Translations under genes and position numbers: made by a program
The notes under the pieces: model-generated
Seen by the model: the letters and a program-made list of their open reading frames with translations, nothing else
Told to the model about the DNA's origin: nothing
The model's database searches: none
Part shown: positions 1 to 5,107 of the stretch, one piece after another
How positions within the stretch are numbered: the first letter of the stretch is position 1
How the letters are laid out: each line of letters begins with the position of its first letter
Assembly (NCBI GenBank): GCA_023430845.1
Contig: JAEYYJ010000222.1
Location: 1-5,107, forward strand
Reading direction: 5' to 3'
Length of the DNA: 5,107 nucleotides
Origin: Pseudomonadota bacterium
Lineage (GTDB): Bacteria; Pseudomonadota; Alphaproteobacteria; Rhizobiales; Hyphomicrobiaceae

Positions 1-689
1 TCGCCGGTGAGTCTGCCATCGCCATCGCCGCCGGGGAATTCGAAGCGGGTGAAGCGATTGTTCCGCTGTAGCGGCGTGAAGAAGGCGTGTATGCGCTCGG
101 TGCCCGTGATCTTGAAGTCGACGTCGACATTCACGCGCGTCGCGATTTGCCCGACATCCCTGCCGTTGTTCCTGTTGAATGCGACGGCCGTCCGCCAGTC
201 GCCGTAGACGGAGAGGCCTGGCATCAGCGGGTTCAACGCGCCGAGGAGGGTGTTGCTCTCTTCGTACGCACCCGACGTGTATTGCTGGCGGCCAAGTTCC
301 AGTATCGGGCGTGGCGTTTCGACATCGATCTTCGCGCCGTAGATATCGACGTTAGACTTCGAGTCGTACTTGGCTTCGTACTGCGGGTCGGAGCGAAAGA
401 GGGCGTCCGTGGCATCCTTGCTGCCGATCTTGCGCACTTCGGTGACTTTGTTGCCATCTTCCGACTTGGCGGCCGCACCCACATAATGTGGCCGCTGATA
501 CTCAGAGGGAAACAGCGACCAGCCGCCGGGCCAGAGCGTGCTCAACCAACTCGCCGACTGTCCGTCGGCACCTTGCGCTGCGGCGGGCGCAGCACTTGCA
601 ACTGACATCGCGAACGAGGCGCCGGCAATCAGCGCGATGGTAGCGGTCGTTCTTCTGGCGCGGCAAACAAAGCTGCCAATACAAGTCAT
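1..689 (-). CDS. Exported, probable outer-membrane beta-barrel protein (N-terminal part, runs off left edge)
   Basis: The reading frame is open from an ATG at 689 down to base 1, giving 229 codons with no stop, so the C-terminus lies outside the window. Residues 1 to about 38 look like a Sec signal peptide: arginines at 10, 12 and 13, a hydrophobic stretch at 17-33, and an Ala-rich probable cleavage zone ending near AAPAAAQ. A Trp-rich stretch follows (WLSTLWPGGW, 48-57). Residues 115-170 carry a segment ending in PILELGRQQYTSG. From about 159 onward there are alternating polar/hydrophobic strands with aromatic residues (around 160-171, 181-194 and 198-218), as in outer-membrane porins. A GGAA ribosome-binding site sits about 8 bases before the ATG. 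The gene follows the pentaheme cytochrome on the same strand and is probably co-transcribed. The barrel assignment is inferred from strand pattern and context; I do not recognise a named family. A non-barrel secreted protein remains possible. Confidence 0.72.
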   Translation of the reverse strand, partial: MTCIGSFVCRARRTTATIALIAGASFAMSVASAAPAAAQGADGQSASWLSTLWPGGWSLFPSEYQRPHYVGAAAKSEDGNKVTEVRKIGSKDATDALFRSDPQYEAKYDSKSNVDIYGAKIDVETPRPILELGRQQYTSGAYEESNTLLGALNPLMPGLSVYGDWRTAVAFNRNNGRDVGQIATRVNVDVDFKITGTERIHAFFTPLQRNNRFTRFEFPGGDGDGRLTG

Positions 690-730
690 ATCTAATTCCA
701 ATGTCGAATGGCTGATAAGCGGGGTGAGGA

Positions 731-763
731 GGGGCCCGCTTGCTCGCACCCGGTGCGGGCCCC
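731..763 (-). promoter_or_regulatory. Intercistronic GC-rich hairpin
   Basis: GGGGCCCGC at 731-739 and GCGGGCCCC at 755-763 form a perfect 9-bp inverted repeat around a 15-base loop. It lies between the stop of the pentaheme cytochrome and the start of the exported protein. Read on the minus strand, the right arm is followed by TCCTCACC with no run of T, so it is not a classical intrinsic terminator. A stabilising 3' hairpin for the cytochrome message, or a partial attenuator that lowers expression of the downstream gene, fits better. The structure is seen directly; the role is inferred. Confidence 0.5.
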
Positions 764-789
764 AATCCAAAACCCTCGGCGATCCGGAT

Positions 790-2790
790 CTAGCGCTTGA
801 CTTCGAGCTGCACCGTTGAAGCTTTGAAGCTCAACATTCGCTCGTTCATGCGCCGTTCCATTTCCTTCGTCGCGCCGACGAAGCGCATGAAGTAGATCGG
901 CTCGGCTCGGCTTCGCAATCTGAAGGCGAGGCGATAGTTGCCCGGCTTTGTAATGAGGTTGCCCGGCACGCGGTACTTCGCGAGCCTCTCGCCGAGAGGC
1001 GGCAGCGAGTGGTTCTCCATGCGCACCAGCGGCGGATGATTGAGAACTTTCGTCGGGACCTGCGGCGGGCGAAGTTGCGGCAATGGATCAACGTCGAAGT
1101 TCACGGGCAAGTACATCTCGCGGTCCGTGCCCTTGACGTTGGTCGTTAGGAACTTCGTCTGGAAATTCACAAGCTGCTGGTCGATCTTGATGCGACCGGC
1201 TGCAACATCCAGGCTGTGCAGATCAGCGACGTCGCCGTTGCTGTCGACATAGCCGGATTCCCAGACGTTCTGTCCGTCGGGATCGATGAGGGCGACGTTC
1301 ACCCAGAGCTGGGGCTGCGCGCCGAGCGATCCCGAAGGAAGATTGTGCCCCGAGTTGAGGTTCTTGATCTTGTAGGAGAACGCCAGCTCCCTCCCAACTC
1401 TCGGCTCGCGCTCGATGTAAGGGCCGCCGACCTCGGCACCGTTTTCCATGACCTGCCGCCTGACTTCGTCGCGCTCATCGAGTTTGCGGATGTTCTCCTC
1501 GATGATCTGGCGGGCATCCTCGCGGTCGAGCGCATCGGCCCAACGCTTCGGGAAGGTCACCTTCACTTTGTTGGCCGCTACTTTGTCTTCAAACTCGGCG
1601 GTGCCCCATCCGGCGCGCCAGTCGAACTCGAGCCAATCCTTCATGGTAAAGGTCTGGGCTTTCGGGTTATGCGGAAACACACCCGGATGTGCGATCGAGT
1701 AGCCCGGACCGATAAAGCGGTGATTGGAGTGCTTGCGTCCCGGATTGATCTCCTTGCCGCCGACGATGGCCGAGGGTGCGGTCGCATAGCCTTCAGGCTT
1801 TCCGGGCACCTTACCCATGTGACAGTCCTGGCAGGTGACGCCTTCCTTCCGTGCCGGGCTGTCGCGATATTGATCCCATACGATCTCGAGCTTGATACCG
1901 AGATTGACGGCGACCTGGTGACAGCTGACGCAAAACTCCGACTTGCCGAGCTGCGGGTTCGTCATCATGCCGTTGTGAATGCTCGTGCCGCGTCCGTCCT
2001 TGCTCGTCTTGACGGAATAGGTCTCCTTGTTCGCGATGATATCCTTGATGACGCTCTTCTCGCCGGTGCCATAGACGGGATCAAAGATCTTGCCCGGCTG
2101 AACGTGACGTTCGCCATCCACCTTGCCGTACTGCTCACTGACGCGATGGCAGGTGATGCAGGTTACGCCTTCGCGGGATATTGCGGCGCGCTCCCAGAGC
2201 GGCGTGTCGCGCTTCTCTCCAAGTTGCGTTCCGACCTGCGCATGACAGCGCACGCAGAAGGTGCCGACTGTACCTTGCGTCAGCTCCGTAAACTTCTGCT
2301 CGAAGGCGTGGAACATCGGCGAGATAGACGAGTAGGCGTGCTGTGACGATGCCCACTCTTCGTAAATCTCCTTATGACATTCGCCGCATTGTGCCGCCGT
2401 GGGGTAGAGAGACAGGGTCTCCTCGTCGACGACGGGTATCGGAGAGGCCTTGTCCTTGGTGCCCTTTGCGATGGCTCCGAAGACCGACATCTGCCCTTTG
2501 CCGTACGAGCCTGCGCCGGCCGATACGCTCTGCCCCCCGGCAGATGCGCCGCCTTTGGCTCTCTTCTGCTCGTCTTCCTTGATCAGGGCTTCAAGCTTGG
2601 ACTTGGCATCGGGTTGTCCGGCCTGAGCGAGTATAAGCCTCTGCTCGGACTGCACGCTCTCGGCTCGCACGGCCTCGCCGGACTCCGCGACGGCCTTCTG
2701 ACTGAGGAACGCTGTTTGGCTCAGGATGGCGCCTGCAAAAGCGCATGAAATCATCGATGCGCCGGATAATAGCGTCAACGCGGTACGCAT
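790..2790 (-). CDS. Pentaheme c-type cytochrome, cytochrome c554-like, with C-terminal beta-rich domain
   Basis: This is a complete 666-residue protein ending in TAG. A signal peptide occupies roughly residues 1-35. A low-complexity Lys/Ala/Gly/Ser linker spans about 60-115. The haem domain has five CXXCH sites: CGECH 135-139, CVRCH 179-183, CITCH 211-215, CVSCH 287-291 and CQDCH 320-324. The context of the first (haem motif, then EEWASSQH) matches cytochrome c554-type multihaem proteins. Candidate distal ligands are His151, His161, His229, His272 and the cluster His354/357/368/374. Residues about 455-666 lack haem motifs and look beta-rich; they contain GHNLPSG (481-487), a Gly-His-x-x-Pro motif I associate with large multihaem cytochromes. 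The protein should be periplasmic or surface-exposed and act as an electron carrier or multihaem reductase/oxidase; the substrate cannot be read from the sequence. The start is supported by a GGGGGA ribosome-binding site about 7 bases upstream. It is the first gene of the leftward unit. Confidence 0.92.
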   Translation of the reverse strand: MRTALTLLSGASMISCAFAGAILSQTAFLSQKAVAESGEAVRAESVQSEQRLILAQAGQPDAKSKLEALIKEDEQKRAKGGASAGGQSVSAGAGSYGKGQMSVFGAIAKGTKDKASPIPVVDEETLSLYPTAAQCGECHKEIYEEWASSQHAYSSISPMFHAFEQKFTELTQGTVGTFCVRCHAQVGTQLGEKRDTPLWERAAISREGVTCITCHRVSEQYGKVDGERHVQPGKIFDPVYGTGEKSVIKDIIANKETYSVKTSKDGRGTSIHNGMMTNPQLGKSEFCVSCHQVAVNLGIKLEIVWDQYRDSPARKEGVTCQDCHMGKVPGKPEGYATAPSAIVGGKEINPGRKHSNHRFIGPGYSIAHPGVFPHNPKAQTFTMKDWLEFDWRAGWGTAEFEDKVAANKVKVTFPKRWADALDREDARQIIEENIRKLDERDEVRRQVMENGAEVGGPYIEREPRVGRELAFSYKIKNLNSGHNLPSGSLGAQPQLWVNVALIDPDGQNVWESGYVDSNGDVADLHSLDVAAGRIKIDQQLVNFQTKFLTTNVKGTDREMYLPVNFDVDPLPQLRPPQVPTKVLNHPPLVRMENHSLPPLGERLAKYRVPGNLITKPGNYRLAFRLRSRAEPIYFMRFVGATKEMERRMNERMLSFKASTVQLEVKR

Positions 2791-2833
2791 TACTCTATCC
2801 CCCGTAGATCTATCCTCATTCCCCCTAGATTTC
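2788..2833 (-). promoter_or_regulatory. Leader of the pentaheme cytochrome gene, with duplicated G-tract and coupled mini-ORF
   Basis: On the minus strand an element of the form ATCTA(C)GGGGG occurs twice: the first copy has its G-tract at 2821-2825, the second at 2799-2803. The second is the likely ribosome-binding site for the ATG at 2790. Between them an ATG at 2819 opens a nine-codon ORF (MRIDLRGIE) whose TAA overlaps the cytochrome ATG by one base (TAATG). The G-tract of the first copy lies almost against this ATG, which is poor spacing for initiation, so translation of the mini-ORF is uncertain. An 8-bp palindrome, TAGATCTA, lies at 2805-2812. Confidence 0.35.
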
Positions 2834-3500
2834 AGGGCGGCATTCCGATTTGTGTTTTCTAGTTGAGCAGCATTCGACTGCTGTTCGGTTTTTTGCCAAA
2901 CTGAATATGAATGAACCTATTAATGGAAAGGGGCGTGAAGGAGTCACATCCAGAGCGAAACAATGGCAAGAATCGGCAAAACTTGCGTCAAATGCTCGAG
3001 CGGAGTTTTCACGGGCGGCGATATATTGAAATAATCGCTTAGGCAATAAGTCGAATTTATCATGATCGTTTAAGTCGGAAAAAGCATTACAGATTGTATC
3101 AATGTGCTCACGCGCCGCAGAGTCTGCTCCCGATCTACCCAGCAAGATGCCAATTTATTGGGCGACCTATGCTGGCGGTCCGCTCTGGGATGACGCGGCG
3201 TATTTGGTGCTATTTCCCATGCGTGACCCTTTCTGATTTCGCCCGAAAAGTGTCAACGGCTCGCCACCTGTAACCATCAAACGGTCATTGTCTGAACACG
3301 ATGCGGGGGTGGATTAATGGCGACGATCGAGGGGGATTGGGTGTCGGTTGATATGAATAAATAGCGATCGGCGATCTTCCCTCTTTCCACGGTGTCGTTG
3401 AGATTTAGCTCCGCAGCCGAGCATCCTACGAAGCGCAGTGACGGCGGTGTTTTAGGTGCCGACCGTAAGGTTAGTAATCGAGTCCTTCCGGGAAAAGTCT
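2791..3500. other. Divergent intergenic/control region, AT-richer than its flanks
   Basis: This stretch separates the two divergent units and has no convincing gene. It is visibly poorer in G and C than the flanking genes, especially from about 2820 to 3120. It holds the cytochrome leader near 2788-2833, an FNR-like box at 3348-3361, and short palindromes: ATCATGAT at 3059-3066, CCAAT/ATTGG at 3150-3161 and TTTCG/CGAAA at 3237-3248. No strong sigma-70 promoter or sigma-54 -24/-12 pair stands out in either direction. A weak leftward candidate on the minus strand is TTGCCT, 15 bases, TATATC, around 3020-3046. A 106-codon minus-strand frame at 2825-3145 starts with TTG and has codon usage unlike the neighbours, so it is not called as a gene. 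Confidence 0.6.
3348..3361 (+). promoter_or_regulatory. FNR/CRP-family binding-site candidate
   Basis: The sequence TTGATATGAATAAA matches the FNR/FixK/DNR-type consensus TTGAT-N4-ATCAA at nine of ten defined positions; the only mismatch is A for C in the right half. Its centre is about 146 bases before the reductase ATG at 3501 and about 560 bases from the pentaheme cytochrome start, so the rightward unit is the likelier target. No good -10 hexamer is visible at the class II distance downstream (about 3384-3389), so the promoter architecture is unproven. Control by oxygen or nitrogen oxides would suit a redox locus but is inferred. Confidence 0.4.
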
Positions 3501-4613
3501 ATGTCGGGAAACTGCGAGATTACGGTCAACGGCACCACCTTCAGGGCGCGCCGCGGCGAGCTCCTGTTGGATGCCGCGCTCAACAACGGCGTGGATCTGC
3601 CGTACGACTGTCGATCGGGTCATTGCGGTACGTGCTGTGTGCGATTGGTATCGGGTGAGGTGCGGGGCGGCGAAGGTGCCGAGCCCGGCATCGTCCATGC
3701 CTGCCAATGCCGCGTTGTTGGCGATGCTGTTCTGGAGAAGGAACAGTCGAGCATTCGCAGCGTCGAAGGCGTGCTGAGTTCACTGCGTCCGCTCTCATCC
3801 GATGTGATCGAAGTGGGCATAAGGACAGACCGCGCGCTGCCTTATCTCGCTGGCCAGTACGCGCAGGTGCGCTTCCGAGGCTACCCGAGCAGGCCCTTCA
3901 GCATCACGCATCCATTGCACGCGAATCCTGACAGCCAATCGGTGTGGTTTCATGTGCGGCGCATGAAAGGCGGGCGCGTCACGTCTGCGCTCGGCAGGCG
4001 CATCAAGCCGGGCCATCGTGTGAAGCTGATCGGCCCTTACGGCTCCGCGCATTTCCGACCCAACCTCGAGGGCCGGCTCATACTTGTCGCCACCAACACG
4101 GGCTTTGCGCCGATATGGTCGATCGCCGTCGCGGCACTGCGCGAGAATCCCGAGCGAATGATCATGATCATCGCCGGCGGCCGCACGCTCGAGTCGCTTT
4201 ACATGGTGCCGGCACTCGCGCGACTGGCCCGTTTTCCAAACGTCCTCATCGTGCCGGTTTGCAGCACGCCGCAGACGGTCACCGATGCGGTGAAGCTGGG
4301 ACGGCCGACCGATTATCTGCCGCGTCTGTTGCCCAGCGACGTAGTCTTCGTTTGCGGCGCACCGGGAATGGTCGATGCCATCAAGTCCGTAGCAGCGCGT
4401 ACCGGCGCGGTTTGCTACGCCGACCCGTTCCTGCCGAGCACCGACGACACGGTCGAGGAAGGCGTGCTGACGCGTGCCATGGGGTGGCTTTCCGTGCCCT
4501 CCATCCAGCAGATCGGCCAACTCACGATCGATCGCTCACAAGATCGGCGTGAGCCGCCGATGCGCGCATCCAGGATGGCTGAAACAAGGGTGAGAAGTCA
4601 TTTCCGGTCGTAA
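3501..4613 (+). CDS. 2Fe-2S ferredoxin / FAD / NAD(P) electron-transfer reductase
   Basis: This is a 370-residue flavoprotein of the class that serves as reductase for oxygenases and other acceptors (domain order as in phenol hydroxylase reductase). The N-terminal plant-type 2Fe-2S domain (about 1-80) has Cys37, Cys42 and Cys45 (C-x4-C-x2-C) and a fourth ligand at Cys68, in HACQC. The FAD domain (about 88-185) carries RPFSIT (131-136), GGRVTSAL (157-164) and GPYG (178-181). The NAD(P) domain (about 190-300) carries NTGFAP (199-204) and CGAPGM (285-290). It lacks a signal peptide, so it should be cytoplasmic. Unusual points are a short loop before the fourth Cys, Asn199 where Gly is common, and an Arg-rich tail of about 60 residues after DPFLPS. 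I chose the ATG at 3501, preceded by GGGAAAAG; a GTG at 3456 would add 15 residues. It leads a unit with the cytochrome starting 7 bp later. Confidence 0.9.
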   Translation: MSGNCEITVNGTTFRARRGELLLDAALNNGVDLPYDCRSGHCGTCCVRLVSGEVRGGEGAEPGIVHACQCRVVGDAVLEKEQSSIRSVEGVLSSLRPLSSDVIEVGIRTDRALPYLAGQYAQVRFRGYPSRPFSITHPLHANPDSQSVWFHVRRMKGGRVTSALGRRIKPGHRVKLIGPYGSAHFRPNLEGRLILVATNTGFAPIWSIAVAALRENPERMIMIIAGGRTLESLYMVPALARLARFPNVLIVPVCSTPQTVTDAVKLGRPTDYLPRLLPSDVVFVCGAPGMVDAIKSVAARTGAVCYADPFLPSTDDTVEEGVLTRAMGWLSVPSIQQIGQLTIDRSQDRREPPMRASRMAETRVRSHFRS

Positions 4614-4620
4614 GGCGTAC
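4612..4620 (+). promoter_or_regulatory. Ribosome-binding site overlapping the reductase stop codon
   Basis: AAGG at 4612-4615 overlaps the TAA stop (4611-4613) of the reductase and lies five bases before the ATG at 4621. This supports that ATG as the true cytochrome start and points to translational coupling between the two genes. Confidence 0.55.
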
Positions 4621-5107
4621 ATGTTTCGATCACTGGCATCGGCGGCATTCAAGGCCGGGGGCTTTCCCCGGTCTTTGCTGGTTTGTCTCTGTGTTTTGTT
4701 GACGATCCTCGTTTTCGCGTCGAGCCGTACGATTGCGTCCGATGGAGCCAAGATCGTCGGCCCGAATGCCTGCGCCGAATGTCACAAGCAGGAGGCCGAG
4801 GCTTGGAAGGGCTCGCATCATTTCAAAACCTTTCGTGAGATGCCGCGTCGCAAGGAAGCCAATCAGATTGCGGAGAAGATGGGCGTTCAGCGCATCAGAT
4901 CGGAGGGCATCTGTCTCGGCTGCCATTACACGGTGCAGCAGAAGGACAACAGCAAACAACCCGTTGCCGGAATCTCCTGCGAGTCATGCCATAGCGCCGG
5001 CCAGGATTGGATCAAGGTCCACAGTCAGTTCAGCGGCAAGACCGAGAAGACGGAGACGAAGGCGGAAAAGGATGCGCGCCTGAAGCTCGCCGACAGCAAG
5101 GGAATGA
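4621..5107 (+). CDS. Multiheme c-type cytochrome, cytochrome c554-like (N-terminal part, runs off right edge)
   Basis: The frame is open from the ATG at 4621 to the end of the window, 162 codons with no stop. Arg3, Lys11 and Arg17 precede a hydrophobic segment at about 18-34, which is either a signal peptide or an uncleaved membrane anchor. Three haem-binding motifs are present: CAECH 51-55, CLGCH 98-102 and CESCH 120-124. The first is followed by EAWKGSHHFKTF, where His66 or His67 is a likely distal ligand, as in cytochrome c554-type proteins. The family commonly has four haems, so at least one more may lie outside the window. The protein should act on the periplasmic side. Its close coupling to the reductase suggests a shared electron path, but the two sit on opposite sides of the membrane, so an intermediate such as the quinone pool or a downstream membrane protein would be needed. 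It is distinct from the pentaheme cytochrome. Confidence 0.88.
   Translation, partial: MFRSLASAAFKAGGFPRSLLVCLCVLLTILVFASSRTIASDGAKIVGPNACAECHKQEAEAWKGSHHFKTFREMPRRKEANQIAEKMGVQRIRSEGICLGCHYTVQQKDNSKQPVAGISCESCHSAGQDWIKVHSQFSGKTEKTETKAEKDARLKLADSKGM
4651..4675 (+). terminator. Terminator-like hairpin inside the 5' coding region of the cytochrome
   Basis: AAGGCCGGGG (4651-4660) pairs with CCCCGGTCTT (4666-4675) as a 10-bp stem with one G-U pair and a five-base loop, GCTTT. The following sequence is T-rich but interrupted (TGCTGGTTTGTC). It has the shape of an intrinsic terminator yet falls within codons 11-19 of the cytochrome as called. It may be a leaky terminator that lowers cytochrome expression relative to the reductase, or a side effect of codon choice in this GC-rich DNA. 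Moving the cytochrome start downstream to avoid it would remove the basic n-region of its signal, so I keep the start at 4621. Confidence 0.4.

Noticed and set aside
87..605. A 172-codon plus-strand open frame.
   Set aside because: It is antisense to the exported protein frame, which has a signal peptide and a ribosome-binding site; the plus-strand product is Arg/Val-rich without domain signs.
1216..2346. A 376-codon plus-strand open frame antisense to the pentaheme cytochrome.
   Set aside because: It lies wholly within the cytochrome gene, shows no recognisable domain, and long antisense frames are expected in GC-rich coding DNA. The five CXXCH motifs show the minus strand is the coding one.
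2825..3145. A 106-codon minus-strand frame between the divergent units, ending 34 bp before the cytochrome start.
   Set aside because: It needs a TTG start, has no clear ribosome-binding site, does not share the GC-rich third positions of its neighbours, and shows no recognisable domain. It could still be a small or decayed gene.
2990..3260. Short palindromes (ATCATGAT, CCAAT/ATTGG, TTTCG/CGAAA) as operator sites.
   Set aside because: Each has arms of only 4-5 bp and matches no operator consensus I can name; such palindromes occur by chance in a region this long.
3456..3500. An extended start (GTG at 3456) for the flavoprotein.
   Set aside because: The ATG at 3501 has a better ribosome-binding site (GGGAAAAG) and places the ferredoxin domain at the usual distance from the N-terminus; the extra 15 residues add no known motif.
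3795..4520. A 241-codon minus-strand open frame.
   Set aside because: It is antisense to the flavoprotein, whose 2Fe-2S, FAD and NAD(P) motifs fix the coding strand and frame.
4733..5083. A 116-codon plus-strand frame rich in Arg near the right edge.
   Set aside because: It overlaps the cytochrome frame, which carries three CXXCH motifs and an export signal; the Arg-rich product is a frame shadow.

Overview
The window is GC-rich with compact Gram-negative style gene packing. Exported multiheme c-type cytochromes, a probable outer-membrane protein and an FNR-type operator candidate suggest a respiratory proteobacterium. The sequence does not allow a genus to be named.

Layout: two divergent transcription units flank an AT-richer intergenic region of about 700 bp. 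Leftward (minus strand) are a complete pentaheme c-type cytochrome (790-2790) and, 100 bp downstream, the first 229 codons of an exported, probably beta-barrel protein that runs off the left edge (1-689). A perfect 9-bp GC-rich inverted repeat lies between them. Rightward (plus strand) are a one-component electron-transfer flavoprotein with an N-terminal 2Fe-2S ferredoxin domain and an FAD/NAD(P)-binding reductase module (3501-4613) and, 7 bp later, an exported or membrane-anchored cytochrome c554-like multiheme protein that runs off the right edge (4621 to end).

Working model (inference): the locus is a redox module. The flavoprotein would take electrons from or give them to NAD(P)H in the cytoplasm. 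The two cytochromes would carry electrons in the periplasm, and the exported barrel-like protein could place a cytochrome at the outer membrane or move its substrate. The link between the cytoplasmic reductase and the periplasmic cytochromes is not visible and may lie beyond the right edge. A near-consensus FNR/CRP-family box upstream of the reductase suggests control by oxygen or another redox signal. I do not recognise this gene combination as a named system, and the substrate is unknown.

No tRNA, rRNA, CRISPR array, insertion sequence or transposase was seen.
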